Source: Centrapalus pauciflorus (taxonomy: Eukaryota; Streptophyta; Magnoliopsida; Asterales; Asteraceae). Taken from it: 64,000 nucleotides of DNA. The position numbers and the translations under genes were made by a program. The notes under the pieces were generated by a model. The model saw only the letters and a program-made list of their open reading frames with translations, had not been told where the DNA came from and searched no databases. The DNA lies in the NCBI GenBank assembly GCA_020465985.1, contig JAANYP010007201.1, positions 806,001-870,000 on the forward strand. The letters run 5' to 3'. Shown one piece after another: positions 12,774-25,818 of the stretch (within the stretch, counting starts at the first letter, position 1; each line of letters opens with the position of its first letter).

Positions 12774-12871
12774 GATTTACATTCCATGTCATTATTTTTT
12801 ACATTCGCATTAAAAGAAAGGAATGTGATTTGATCATGACCCCGAAGTCAAAGTATTAGATGTTTCATATA

Positions 12872-13265
12872 ATAAGAAATGAAAATGACATCAAATAGTT
12901 ATGTACATTTGAGTTTGTACACAACTACACATTAATGTAGTGTATTTTTTTGTGTACATTAATGTAGTGTACTTGTAAAAGTGTTTTAATTAGGTAATTG
13001 GATGACCTGATGACCAACTATACCTAATTGAAACACTTCTCAAGAGTTTGTCTATCAAATGTACACAAAAAATAAGTACACTACATAAATGTGTACAAAA
13101 AGAAAGTTTGACTAATCATGGTAACTTGTTGTACCGGTCATCATGTCACACAACTACCTAATCGAAACACTTTTAAAAGTTTGACTACTAAATGTGAACA
13201 AATAAAAGTACACTACATAAATGTAAACAAATTTAAAAGTCTGTAGCTATTTGATGACATTATTC
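12872..13265. mobile_element. TIR element with palindromic GTACACTACAT repeats
   Basis: The left end ATGACATCAAATAGTTATG and the right end on the minus strand (AATGTCATCAAATAGCTAC) form inverted repeats about 390 bp apart. Inside, GTACACTACATTAATGTAGTGTAC-type units recur in both orientations (near 12912, 12947, 13075, 13208), together with TAATTGAAACACTTYT blocks. No coding sequence. Confidence 0.55.
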
Positions 13266-14456
13266 CTAATAAGAACGACATGAAAACATATATAAATCAA
13301 CGTGCATCATCATGGTCAATATTTCTATATTAGTTGATTGGTAAATTCTTCATACACCATACTCTATTTTCTCATACACCACACCCTATAATTTTGACCA
13401 ATAATTTAACTAAATTAGAGATAATTGATTGGTTGCATGTTCCTCTTTTTCATTGAATAAATAATTTAGTAGCCATGATTATGCAATGATTATATATAAA
13501 GGTGGTGTATGAAGTATAACCCTAGTTGATTTATCCTCTAGAAGTTTAAATAATAATAGACCTAACCCAATTAACATACTTTAGCAATTAATATTCCAAC
13601 TCGTGTCGTCACCTATCAACATTCCTCGTCCCTTTCCGGCTTTCCCCCTAGTTTTTTTTTCCTTCTAATATTTTAACCTTGCATTATTTAATTAGATGTT
13701 TACATTTTTTCCTGATTCCGAGTTAAAGTTGGTACGTGGCATTTATGTTTCTTTGCTTTGGTATCAATGACGGATTCAAAATTTGGGGTCGTTAGTTACA
13801 TAATATACGACAATCTAGATCATTCTATCGGTTAGATAACTTAATTAATTAGATTGGTTGTGTCAGACGGACAACCATTTCAGATTTTTTTTTTTTCACT
13901 ATTTCTGCTTCTAGCTGCAGATGTGAATTGAGTGGGTGGAAAGTGGAAAACATTTGTTCATTGGAGGTGTCGAGGTGGAAAGGGAGAACAAGGGGGAAAT
14001 ACTTCAATTATTTGGATAAAAGAGTTGGATTTTGGGGTTTGATTGAGTTAATAAAACTTAAAAAGTGGGCTAATGAAAGTTGGCTAATAAAATAGTAAAG
14101 GATTGAGTTTAAATGTATTTTTAAAATTTAGAGTTTCAATTGAGTTATTGACTTATTGTTAATTTAAAAAAGTATACTACAAATTTAAGTGTTTTGCTAA
14201 TATTATTAGTTTTTTTTTTTTGTTGTAATCTATATAAATTTTCAGATTTTGTAAATACATTAGTAGCACACTTCAAACTTCATCGGTTGCACAATCAGAC
14301 TTCCAAAAGAAATTACATCCGCAACACGATTATTGGTTTAGGGACCTGTTGCCCGTGCTGCCGGCCCCTATCCTAGGTCTGCTCATGTCAATGAGATAGA
14401 TGTTATAAAAAGATCAAGCTACATAAACTCATTATACTTGTTATGTAAACTTTCAT
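13266..14456. other. Intergenic, no gene seen
   Basis: AT-rich sequence without a recognisable domain. The 60-residue frame at 14194-14376 has no motif and I do not regard it as a gene. Confidence 0.4.
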
Positions 14457-14785
14457 TGTACGTTATTATGACCAATTATTAAAAATAACAACTTTATGTC
14501 TTTTTAGCATTATATTATTTATTTTTTATTATTAATAGTATCAACTTTTATTTTTTTTTAAAACCATTTATAACAAAAAATTTTAAAAGTTGGTGTTATA
14601 AATAATAAAAAAAATACAAAACTTAATATTATTAATCATACAAAATATAAAAGTTGATACTATTAATCATTAAACATACAAAATTAATGTTATTATTGAT
14701 AAAAATAAATAAATAATGTTGCTATAAATGATTAAAAAAATGAAAGTTATTGCTATTTTGGGTAATTGACCCTACGTTATTATTC
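14457..14785. mobile_element. Candidate MITE with imperfect TIRs
   Basis: The left TACGTTATTATGACCAATTA and the right end on the minus strand (AATAACGTAGGGTCAATTAC) are imperfect inverted repeats. The interior repeats TTATGTTATTAATAGTATCAACTTTTAT-like words on both strands (TAAAAGTTGATACTATTAAT near 14648), giving a foldback structure. No clear target duplication. Confidence 0.4.
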
Positions 14786-16790
14786 ATATCATTTTATTTT
14801 TCAAATATTTTTATGTATTAATATATTTATTTATCTATTTTTTATGTTAGAGAAATATCAAACCTACTCATATAGAGGCTTTTGAATAACACACTTGTTT
14901 TTTTTTCTTCACAAATTTAAATAGTTATATTAATATATTATATGTATATATTTTATAAATCTATATTTAATCAAGTAAAAATAAAAAAAACTGGTTTTTA
15001 ATACATGGTTTAAGAAGCATGTCAAATTATAAACCTATATACTCCATCCATCCCAAAGTAAATATTTATCGGATAAAATCGTATAGTTTTGATACATCGT
15101 GAGTAGCGGAATCACATGTAGTAGTGGCTTGTTAGAGATCAACTAGATTGGGAGCTATCTAACAGAACAATGGGCTACTCAACTGTACAATAAGAATCAT
15201 ATTGTGATATGTGCTCAACAATGGTTCAATATGTGAAAAGGATCATGAAGGGATCAATATATGCTCAAATTCATCTTTTTAAAACAATCATTATCATTAT
15301 TAAAACATTGTGTGTGCATCTTCTAAGTAAAAAGGTAGTCGTAACGCACTTGGTACTCAACAATTCCAATCTCGTGATCATGACTTTTGGTCATGACCAC
15401 GACATCAGTAATTCCAAAATACTTTGACATGCTATGTGTTGGCATGTATCGAGTTGTCATACGAATTTTAGTATTTAAAATATAATAAAAGTTATCAAAG
15501 CACCTCTAAACAAGTACTAAAACACTTTGGTGATGGATTGGGGAAGATGAGATTCGATCTTCTTTAGTTTTGGCTGCTATGCTCCACATTTCTCGGTTGC
15601 TCTTTCTATTACACACACAATGAACGTAATATGTTTCTGTATCGTGAAGGAACCAAGTAGCTCAATTGATATATACATATTCCTAAGACAATATGTAGGC
15701 ATGACAATAGGATGAGAATAACCAGGGATCTCATTTTTTATCCCCGTTGAGTTACGAATTCCCGTCCCTATCCCCTGGCCCTGGCCCATTAGATATTAGG
15801 GATCCTCGTATGAAACTCAGTGTTTTTACATTCTAAAAAAGTAATAATATTACGCTAGAAATTATATTTTACTAAAACAATATATGTACATAAATTTAAA
15901 GATAACTTGTCTCAACAATTTAAGTTACATACATAGATAACTAATTATTTATATAAAGTAAATTTTTTTTTTTGTAAAAGACTTAGAAAACATATAAAGA
16001 TAAAATAATATAATTTAACGATATAGATGTTAGAATACACAAAACGAATAATTTTTATACATCGTAACAAGTAATTTGCATAGTAAAATTAAATAAACAC
16101 AATGGACCGGGGGTCAGGGATTAAATTGTTATTCGTCCCCATTCCTAGACAACTCTGGTTTGGGATTTCCTAGTCTAGTCGAGGCCGAGCATTCGGTTCC
16201 CCATCTGTGATTGGTTTTTTTTTTTTTTTGCCAAGCTTAGCGGTATGTGTAAATCGGGTGTAGTACTCAATGTTCACTTGTTTCAAGCAACTTTAAAACA
16301 TTATATTTTGATGCTCCAAACGAACTTACTAACTTTTATAAAATATATTATTATAATTCCAAGCTCTTAGTTTAGTGATTTTGTAGTTTATCCACGGGTA
16401 AAATTACTTTTTAAAATTTTTTTATCTTAACAAGTCCAACTCGATATTATTAAAATAATGAATGGATATAAAAATTCCGCATAGTAGAATCTAGTTATGA
16501 GTTGTTATTAAAACAAACTTTATAAACGTTATTGATAAAAGAAAATAAATCATAATAATTTATTTCTGTAAGAGAAGTAAAAACAGAAAGATTGAGCAAG
16601 TAATATGATAAAAATTTACCAGACCCTGAGTAAACATTACTGTATGAAAAAAAAGAAGTAAAAATGTTGTTGAAAATGAAAATAAAAACAAAAATAGAAA
16701 AAAGAAAATAGATAGATTGTGATTGAGTGAGTGAGTGTGAGTAAGAAAATAACGGAAAGTGGTAAAAAGTTAATGACAGTAGATAGATAG
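14786..16790. other. Intergenic, no gene seen
   Basis: AT-rich sequence. Two moderately GC-richer patches (15095-15190 and 15700-15800) have no recognisable coding. No RNA gene seen. Confidence 0.4.
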
Positions 16791-17100
16791 ATACAAAGGG
16801 AGGGGGAGGGGGAGGGGAGAGAAGTGACTCAGTGAGTGGGGTTAGGTGAGAGAGAGAGAGAGAGAGAGAGTCACAGACCAAACAGTACAAAGAGCAGTAG
16901 CAGTTGTACCCAGAGACAACCATAAAAAGCTTTCCAAAAAAGACATGCAAATGCAAACACCTCCTTTGTTTCACTCTCTTTTGTCTTCTCTTCCTCACTG
17001 ACAATTCACAAGACCCCCCCTCCCTTTCTTTTCCTTTTTTCTTCTTTCAATATATCTTTCATATTATATTTTCTATTTTTATTTATCTTTTCAAATAATA
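16791..17100. repeat. Purine-rich then pyrimidine-rich block with (GA)n
   Basis: GGGAGGGGGAGGGGGAGGGG at 16797-16820, a (GA)n run at 16850-16870, then unique sequence to 16990 and a CT-rich stretch to 17095. This layout is common in plant promoters and 5' leaders. It lies 1.6 kb beyond the 3' end of the IDD gene, so it is not that gene's promoter. I found no adjoining coding sequence to attach it to. Confidence 0.4.
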
Positions 17101-17742
17101 AACTAATATTTCAATTTTTATTTTCATTTTCTGACTACGTACAAAGTGTTCATCCAACCCCATAAACTTATTATATTAATTACAATTTTAAGATTCATAA
17201 TTAATTGTTTTCAAATGCAATAGAAATTAAAAGGGCCTACAATTTTTGGATGAAGTAATTAAGTATATCTTATTGTTTTCGATGGTTTATAAAAAATCAA
17301 GGAGTTCAATTCTATAAAAATAATTTGAACTTCAGTTTATTAGGGTGGGAGGAGTCGAGGAGTCATCCTAAACTCATCACACCACATTGCATGTAACGTT
17401 AGCTTTTTCTATTTTCTCACTTCACCCCAAAAATACCCCAAAATAAAATGGATACGTTCCCTAAAACATTTAAAATATATATTTCTCTGTATTTCTCTCC
17501 TCTCTCGATCACTCACACTGCACGGGACTAACACTCCGAAATGAAATGCTTTTAGGATGGTACGTGCATTGTGTGAGGGTCAGGGGATGGTTGTTTGGCT
17601 TGGGGATCACATGTCATCTCACCACCACAAACTCTCCCCGCATCCACTTTTCCCATGTATTTTTACAAAAAAACGTTTTTATTTTGATTTTGCGTTATAA
17701 ACGTGATTATTAGCTTATAAACGTTGTCTAGTACTAAGAGAG

Positions 17743-18075
17743 TGTTTGGTTTTGCGTTATAAACGTGATTATTAGCTTATTACGTTATAATAACGCAAAT
17801 AATTGGTTTAAAGTGTTTGGATTGCATACGTTAATAAGTGATTATTTGCGTTTAAAGTTAATCATACCACACTTTTTCATAAGTTTAAAAATGTAGCTTA
17901 TTTGCTTAATAAGTGATTATTTGGTCATTTTACAAGTAGAATCGCAAATCCAAACACTTTGAAAACTGAATATTTGATAATTATGATAGCAAACAGCAGA
18001 AGCTAAACCAAACACTATATTTCCGACATCACTTTTTGTTACAGATATTATCTGATTATCATTCAAAACTACTTG
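17743..18075 (+). mobile_element. MITE of the GTGTTTGGTTTTGCGTTATAA family
   Basis: Starts GAGTGTTTGGTTTTGCGTTA and has the same internal order as the copies at 39339 and 41478: AATAATTGGTTTAAAGTGTTTGGATTRCATACG, then AATAAGTGATTATTTGCG, then CAAATCCAAACACTTTGAAAA, then AGCAAACAGCAGAAGCTAAACC. Inverted CCAAACAC/GTGTTTGG words make it a foldback MITE. A partial repeat of its left end lies immediately upstream (17690-17725). The TIR type resembles hAT-derived MITEs, but no 8-bp duplication was confirmed. Confidence 0.65.
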
Positions 18076-18711
18076 GAATTTTAACCTTAAAATTAAATTA
18101 CAGTACATTTTAACGATGATATCCTTTGATAAATTAAAAGGATAACAATTAAAATTTTTTTGCCTTTTTAATTATTTTATCCCTTTCTAAATTAAAATAC
18201 ACTTTTTAATTAACTATAATCCAACTAATATTTATATCATCAAACATCGATCATAGTTGAATAAAATAAAACCTAATTTTGGCAAATTAACATATATAAC
18301 CTCATAAAAATATGTTACATTTACATTTCTTTTCAATTTTATTTTGTGATAATCATTTGGTTTACATTAATTTTGATGTTGTTAATATGTTTTATTTTTA
18401 AATTAAAGAAAATTTTTTCATGTGTACGGATGCATGTGATTGTGTGGTCTATGAAAAATATATATATGGAGCTAGCTAGCATGTTGCAGCTTAAAAAGTT
18501 GTTGAAACCATCACAAAATGCATTTAGTGACAGATCGAAAACCATCACAAATTAAGTAAATAATGGTCCAAAAACCAGTAGCTAAAGGCCCAAAAAGCAT
18601 CACTAAATACAATTTCCTGATGCTAAAAGCATCGTTAAAGTATGCGCAAGCTAGCTGTTCCACGGACGTACTCACTCCTCTGATCATGCACCAGCACCAC
18701 TTCGATCTCTC

Positions 18712-20355
18712 TTATTCGTGATTCTGATTGAATTGGCTGAAACCCATCGTCGAAGAAGCAAACTTGTTTAGCTCTTGCTGTAAGTTAAACGATGCACCCC
18801 TTTCGCTTCTTGCAACCCCCAGAAAATCCCTCGTTAAATCGCCGTCACGAAATTCATTGCCACCGGTACTACCTTTGTGTGTTGCACCCTCGGCCGCCAC
18901 CGCCATCATCAATCGGTCGCCATTCCGAGGGCTTGATAAACTGGAAAGAGTTGTACTCATGAGCCCAAATCCAGTATCGTTTCCACCAGGATTCGTGCTT
19001 CTTGTTGATCCCATTTGAGCTGCCTTTTGTAGAAGAGCAGTGGCGGACATGTTAGTCACCGGTGGCGGCGGCAGTGGTGGTGGTAAAGTTGAACACATGA
19101 GGGGGTTATGAGGGTTGGAACCACCAAAGTTATACATGGAGTTTAGCTGTATTTCTTTTTGGCTTTCTTCTTCCTCTTTTAAAGATAATCCTTGTGGTAA
19201 TCCATTATACCTACTCAACCAGTTCACCATTTCAGATTGAAGCATTCCACCATTGTTGTAGTTTGAGCTTGATGATGAGCCCAAAAACGTTGAGTTATTA
19301 GGGTTTTGGAGGTGGGGATTGTTGGCATTATGGTCTAACCAAATTGGTAATCTTGATTTTCCTCCGTTAACATCAAGATTACTCTCTACGCCACCACCAA
19401 ACATGCCTTGAAAGTCTGGGTCACCGCCACCACCACCACCACCACCACCGTTCATCATCATCAAATCATTCCGAAAGCTCAGATTTGGCATGTTTGGAAC
19501 CACTGAAAGCGACGTAGTCATTCTTGAATTTTCTTCCATTAAAGCATCACAAAATGCTCTATGTGTTATGAAGCTGTCCTTCCTGTTTAATTAAATTAAA
19601 CTCACCATTAAACATGCAAATCTGGTCTTAATTTGCATAAGTAAGTAATTATGCATGTTGGAGTAAATTAAATTCTGGAAATAATTGTGCACTCGAATGA
19701 AAATGGAATAAAAACCTGGAAAAAAGGGTTCCGCAGTCACACTTGTACTCTCTGGTACCGCAAATCTTGCTATGAGCTTTCCAATCGGACTGAACAGCGT
19801 ATTTCTTCGAACACTTTTCACACTTCCATTTTTTCTCGCCATGTTTGCGGCTGAAATGCTTCTTAACTCCAGTGAGATCTCCGAGAGCTCGAGAAGGGTC
19901 ATGATGAACACAGGTTTTTTCGGGGCATATGTAAACTTTCTTCTTAACGACTTCGTTTTTGTTTCGTTGTTTAAGTTTCCAAGGCAAGTTGTGCCCTCTT
20001 CTATGAAGCTGCAAGTTCTGGTCTCTTTGAAAACCCTTACTGCATATCTCGCATACAAACCGGTTCGTAGCCATTAGAGATGTTGGCGATAACGCTATCA
20101 CCTCAGCATCTGGATCTGTATATATAGTATATATATAATAATAATTATAAGAAAACTTTGCTCGTGAAAACTGATTGAATCTACATATATTTAAAGATCG
20201 ATGAAGAAGCTAGCTAGATGTATACCTGGATTACCGGCCTGGTTACGCTTTCGTTTACCTGAAACTGAAGAATTAGGGTTAGGGTTTGGGATGGGATCGT
20301 GGATGAAGGAGGTGAGAGAAGAAGGTGGCGATGAAAAGCCATCACCAGCCATCAT
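18712..20355 (-). CDS. INDETERMINATE DOMAIN (IDD) C2H2 zinc-finger transcription factor
   Basis: Three exons encode 466 residues: 20226-20355, 19716-20115 and 18712-19582, with GT-AG introns and phases that close. The product is a nuclear DNA-binding regulator. A KRKR basic signal (34-37) precedes the plant-specific ID domain: finger 1 C65-C68-H81-H85 in FVCEICSKGFQRDQNLQLH; finger 2 starting C107/C112 with H130/H135; CCHC finger 3 C142-C145-H158-C162; CCHC finger 4 C169-C171-H184-C188. The exon 2/3 join falls in LFSR|KDSFITHRAFC, a typical IDD intron site. C-terminal family motifs MSATALLQKAAQMGST and TRDFLG are present, the latter next to the end. A poly-Gly run follows the fingers. I chose the MMAGDG start because frames upstream add a non-family hydrophobic stretch. 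IDDs act in root patterning, gibberellin/SCARECROW partnerships and sugar response. I cannot fix the subgroup. Confidence 0.95.
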
Positions 20356-21140
20356 TTTAAGATGATGAATTTTCAATAAATAAATAAAAAGACAACAAAG
20401 TTTTGGAAAGCTAGCTAGAGATGAGCAACAATTAAAGGATATATATATTGATATTCTAACTAACAAACAAATTAGATGAACATCAACATATGAAGATGAT
20501 GGATGTAAGCTGAGTATTCTTCACATATGAATTGAAGCAGGACGAACATCATATCATATATCTTTTTTGTTTTTTTATCGATACTTGAAGAAGAAGTACT
20601 ATATATATACGATAAATTTGTATATATATATGTACATATCAGCTGATGAACAACAAAATTAATTAAAGACTAGCTACTGAATAACACTTAAATGATATAC
20701 TGATGAACTGATCAAGATGATGATAATAGAAGTAACTAAGTTAAGTGAACAATTAATGAAGAAAACCCATATATAACCAGACGAATCTTGGAAGAAAAAC
20801 ACTAAATCAAGGCAAGAAAAGAGATATATGGTAATGAATTAAATACAGATGGATGAAAGAAGAAGATCGAATTATATCGATGGAAGATGATGATGTAACT
20901 CATGAAGCGTTGTTCATGACAGATGGATGAAAAAAGCTCAGAAACTCCATGGATGGATGTTTGTTTAGAGTTTTGAATGAAGCAAAATGTAATTAATTCG
21001 TCTTTTTGCCTTTGTTTGAATCATATATATCGTAGAGAAAAAAACACACAGATGATAGCTACTTCAAAAAAGAATATTTCTGTTTCTCTCTCACACACAA
21101 AAACACACACACACACAGTGACACAGACTCACAGAGAAAG
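20356..21140 (-). promoter_or_regulatory. Leader/promoter region of the IDD gene
   Basis: On the minus strand this holds (TG)n and GAGAGAGAAA tracts (21085-21118 on the plus strand) and several TATATATA runs (20596-20630), typical of a plant 5' leader and core promoter. It is not clear which TATA run is used or whether the leader has an intron. Confidence 0.35.
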
Positions 21141-21372
21141 GGAAATGGCTTAATGGAATGGAATACGTGACTCGTGAGAGCCTTATCTTGCACGGTTTCC
21201 ACGCACACTTGGACATCGCCAGACTCAATTTGACCACATATATCTTTTTAGTTCATAATATCAGAATTTAATTTCACTTTTCACATCCATATAAATATTG
21301 TTCGATTAAACAATACATAGTTTGATATAATAGAAAATAAAATACTTAGTTAATTATCATTGATTTAGAATA

Positions 21373-21642
21373 ATCTATATCTATAAATACGAATAAATAA
21401 ATATGTAACGACCTCTTTTTTAATTTGTCGCATGCCATTACGTCTTGTTGTCATGTCATTTTACTATTATCCAATTTAAATTTTTGATTAAATCAAATCA
21501 AACAAAACCAAACCAAGCATATTTAAGTATAATCTAACTAAAGTAATATATAGTTAACTAAAATTTAATAAAATCTAAATTTTATAATTATTAAGATATT
21601 TTTCCAAAAATCAACGCATGTAATACATAGGTATTAACCTAG
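21373..21642 (+). mobile_element. Small Helitron-type element
   Basis: Begins TCTATATCTATAAATACGAA and ends with an ACGCATGTAATACATAGGT imperfect hairpin followed by AT-rich spacer and the terminus CTAG (21639-21642) before T. It is about 270 bp long and non-coding. The hairpin stem is weak (ATGT/ACAT core), so this is less certain than the copy at 22696. Confidence 0.55.
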
Positions 21643-21924
21643 TATACATGGGTTAGAAAGGATGATGCAATCTTTGGAAGTGATCTGCGTTCACGTCCCA
21701 GTTTTGCAAAGTTGGGCCACACTGGGACAAACGTTTTTAAACTACCTACTACTTTATCAAAAACATTTATTAATAAAATATCTAGTTATGTTTTTAATCT
21801 TCAACTTCAACTAATTTATTACATTTTGTTCTTGAATGAAACAAAGATGAGAAAGTGAAAAGAAAGCTAGCTAAGGAAATAAGGAGAAGAAAATTGGAAT
21901 GTATTATTGGGCAAAATTATCTGA

Positions 21925-22660
21925 GTAAGAAATAACTATTAATCATGTAATAGAAACTATTACACATGTAATAGGAACAATTACAAATGTAATAGATATT
22001 ATTATACATCTAATAGGTTAATTTATTACACATGTATATATTTAACTATTACACATGTAATAAACATAAAAATATTAATGATATAACTTCTTAAAAAATC
22101 CAGATTTGGAACAACAATCATCAATACTTTGAAATAAAAAAATCATCTAAGAACATTCAAAATTATACATACTTTTTTTTCTTCATTTTCTCTAATTTTT
22201 TCTAGATTTATATTTTCAATGTTATAGATTATCTTTTTTTTTTCAGGCCACTACGATATTATACATGTAACACTACATATTCTACGTATAATATGTATAT
22301 ATATATCGTATACTCTACATATGCAATTGTAACTATTAAACATGTAATGGAAATTATTACACATGTAAAAGGAACTATTAGACATTTAATAGGAACTATT
22401 ACGCATACATGTTCAAATTCTAAAAACATGAATAATATAAATACATTCAAAATTTTATTAAGACTATCAAACACACAAAATATTGAATCTAAATACAAAC
22501 TTGACAATAATATTTACACATCAACTTCTTTACATATAATATAAAACTGTTGTATATGCATTGAACTTGTAATAAAACTATTTTACATATAATGTATAAT
22601 TATTATACATATCATTTTCAAAATACATATACTCATTCATGTAATGAAACTTTTTGTTTT
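21925..22660. repeat. Array of palindromic ATTACACATGTAATAG repeats
   Basis: Many imperfect copies of CTATTACACATGTAATAGGAA (for example near 21957, 22023, 22050, 22335, 22360, 22395, 22567). The core TTACATGTAA is a palindrome and spacing is about 20-30 bases. The units occur in two clusters with AT-rich sequence between. No coding is seen. The array resembles the internal repeat arrays of the microsatellite-bounded elements, but I could not define TIRs. Confidence 0.55.
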
Positions 22661-22695
22661 TCACATTAATATTTCACATTTTAAGTTAATCAATA

Positions 22696-23118
22696 TCTAT
22701 AAATACTATTAAAAGAGTATATATACTCATTTCTCATGAAGCCACGTGACATAACCATGAGTTGACAAATAGATTAAAAGATTTTAAAAATAACAAATAA
22801 CATTTAAGCTATATCAATCCAAATATAATATAATTTATTTTTAAAATTCAATTAGAAGCAAATCCAGTAAAATATAATATTCTGATAACTTATTAATATT
22901 AATATAATACAGATTTTAAAGAATATAGAAAAATAATTACTATTCATATATGTACATTTAAAAATATAAAAAATTAATAGGTCATGATAAAAAATATTAT
23001 CATTTTTGTATACTTTTATTTAAAAGAATGTATTTGACTTTCCCTTTTAGATTATTGTATTATATATAAAAAACAATGTATTATAGATATCCGCGTAATA
23101 CGCGGGTAAATAAACTAG
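22696..23118 (+). mobile_element. Helitron-type non-autonomous element
   Basis: A 423-bp element with 5' TCTATAAATACTATTAAAAG (22696) and a 3' hairpin CCGCGTAATACGCGG at 23091-23105 followed by TAAATAAA and the terminus CTAG (23115-23118). It lies between A (22695) and T (23119), the Helitron target. A GCCACGTGACATAACC motif near the 5' end parallels GCCACATGGCGC in the element at 3093. No coding. Confidence 0.85.
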
Positions 23119-23204
23119 TATTATATATTTGAAAATTAAACATAATACAATATTAATAAAATCACATCTCATAATATTTTGTATAATATTTAATCTATTG
23201 TAAT

Positions 23205-23207
<3 letters not shown>

Positions 23208-23266
<59 letters not shown>
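23208..23266. repeat. (TA)n microsatellite
   Basis: Pure TA repeat of about 59 bases in AT-rich sequence. Confidence 0.95.
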
Positions 23267-23269
<3 letters not shown>

Positions 23270-23342
23270 GTTAAAAAATAGCTATTATTCGTTATATTTA
23301 AAAGATAAATAAATAATAACAATGACACATAATAATGAATTA

Positions 23343-23500
23343 CCAATGGGGTTTAGCTCATTTGGTAAGAGGGGTGTTATGTAAGTGAGAGGTCACGAGT
23401 TTAACTCCCGTCGGAGGTAACTTGAAAGGTGGAGATTATAAGTATTGGAGTAAAAGAGTATTTTAGTAGTAGGAGTAGTTTAGATTGGCTTTAAAAAAAC
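23343..23500 (+). mobile_element. tRNA-derived SINE
   Basis: A 158-bp element flanked by a perfect 15-bp target duplication CATAATAATGAATTA (23328-23342 and 23501-23515). The head carries RNA polymerase III promoter boxes of tRNA origin: box A TAGCTCATTTGG (23354-23365) and a box B-like GGTCACGAGTTTAACTCC (23391-23408). The body is unrelated to tRNA and ends in a short A-rich tail (TTTAAAAAAAC). Short direct repeats of TAATGAATTAATG continue just downstream (23505-23585). Confidence 0.9.
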
Positions 23501-23515
23501 CATAATAATGAATTA

Positions 23516-25600
23516 ATGTTCTCCTGTTTATTGTATAATGAATTAATGTCGCAACTATGTCGCAAACAGTATAATGAATTAATGTTCTCCATGTATATAT
23601 TCAATTGTTATAAAAAAATTATTTTAGGGAAAACTACAAATCACGGTACTTCTTTTTATAATATTGAAGTGCCAATATTACAATTCTATTGATGCTATTT
23701 ATTTAATTTTAAAAAAGTTCTTTGTTCTTACTTTATTAGTATTTAAAACGAAAATAGTACTACGTACACACCTGAATAATATTAAAAAAGTTGAATCTAA
23801 AGACCGTTAATTAAACAAAGAATTATTTAAAGAATGATGGTTAGGTTAAACTTCATAGTCAATCACTAATTTAATATCAATTATAAACATAAGGGATATT
23901 TAATAATTTGATTACAAAATATAGTAGAGTTAGGCATTGTCTCTAATATCTTTTGGTCAATAAAAATTTAATATAATCTCTTTATTAAACAGATGTAATA
24001 AGACAATAAACGTCTAATCACTTAAAAATAAAGGAGCCCTTAGTCATTGATTTTCAATAAAATAACTCTTTTGAGTCAATTTCAGATGGATATATGGTGA
24101 CAAATTAAACCGATAAAAAGATCGTAAAAAAGTGTATTCTGCACAAAATTTTTAGACTATGATTGTGGGAAGTGGTTTTATGGTAGCTTTTCACCATATA
24201 AAATTTAACGAGATGTTAGTTTGGGATGAGTTTGATCTAATGATGATATTAATTGTTACTAATATAATTTTAAATTTAAATTCAAAAGTATGAGTATCAT
24301 AAAAAACATAAAAGAAAATAAAAGTATATTAGTAATTTTATATGAACATTAGTTTATGTATTAACTTATGTATTATATAAATATATTTAATAGAAAAATA
24401 TTTTCATAAAATAACAATAAACCTAAAATATTATAATAAGGACAACATAAAATAATAGGAAAGTACTAATTCATATTAAGAATGATAGCGATTATATAAA
24501 GGATGAAATTAAAAGTTATGATATAAGAGAAAAGACAATTTATCTTTAAAAAGTTTGATTAGTGTATTCACAACTTAATCAACAAAGTTTTTGGTTATTG
24601 TGTGGGTTTATTATGAAGAAAAAAACGACATGTTTTTACGCTTTTGTTTATTCATTTTATTTTTTTCCAGAAAAATTCTCAAGTTAAATTTATTTTTAGT
24701 AAAATTTGGTTATTAGAACTCAATTTTTCAGTTTTTAAAAACCCAGTTTACCAAATGTTGACGGGATCTAATAGTTATTTTTCACAAAGCCAAGAAAAGA
24801 ATAACTTGAAGACTCATCTGGAAAAAAAATAACATGGAATGACGAAAATACAAAAATCGTGAAAACATGTTGGTTTTTTATAATAAATTCTTATTGTGTT
24901 ATAACCGGTGCATCACCCTATTTTAATACCAATAAAGTCAATTTTTCAATAGAAATCATTTTAAATTAATATATTTATAAGATTTATAAACGATTGATTT
25001 ATGGTTCAGTGACAAATCCAGGACTCAAAGAACATAAGTTCTAATAAATGAGTTGTTATATCTTTTAACAAGTCTTACACATTTGACCTTTTTAATTTGC
25101 TTTACAAAAATATAAATAACAGAAAATAAAGGAAATTGATATTCAAAAATGAAACATTGATCGATTTGTAATATTTTAATTTAAAATATTATAAACTAAT
25201 TCATCAAAATTTTAATCAATAAAACAAAGCCAATCAATATAATACATAAATTATTTCAGTACCAAACTAATCCAAGATAAAAAGGTTTAAAAAATTTCAA
25301 AGTTTGTCCATTATGTTTCTCTTTTTTTAATCAAATTAAAATTTTGGGGGTCCTATTTTAAATAATATTGATATACAAAAACATTATATATAAAAATTAA
25401 TATTAAAAAATAAAATGTTGTGGGGTCAATGGACCCGATAGTACTCTTCGCACTACAAGAATTCTTGGCTTTAACATCGACACAATTAACGCAACACAAA
25501 ATGACATATAGCCGCTAAAAGTGTCACCGCTAAAGCAATGAAATTTTTTGGCAAGCTATATCCACCTCTTCCCCATATCACACTAAGGTACACACTCTCT
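23516..25600. other. Intergenic, no gene seen
   Basis: AT-rich sequence without recognisable domains, RNA genes or paired repeats. Confidence 0.4.
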
Positions 25601-25694
25601 CATTTTGTGTGCAGACACTCAATTCCTTTTCTGTAGTCTTTGCAGCCCTTGCCGCCGACTACCACCACCTCTGTTGCCGACCACATGTTCACAC

Positions 25695-25756
25695 ATATGC
25701 GCGCGCACACACACACACAAACACACGCACACACACACACACACACACTCTCTATG

Positions 25757-25814
<58 letters not shown>

Positions 25815-25818
25815 ACAC

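Noticed and set aside
15209..15427. Possible reverse transcriptase remnant (VQYVKRIMKGSI)
   Set aside because: A single short resemblance to a copia-type motif with no flanking support.
20356..20466. In-frame N-terminal extension of the IDD protein
   Set aside because: It adds a Cys/Leu-rich hydrophobic stretch foreign to IDD proteins; the MMAGDG start fits the family.
23343..23420. A tRNA gene
   Set aside because: Box A and B are present, but no acceptor stem or complete cloverleaf; the 15-bp duplication and tail show a SINE.
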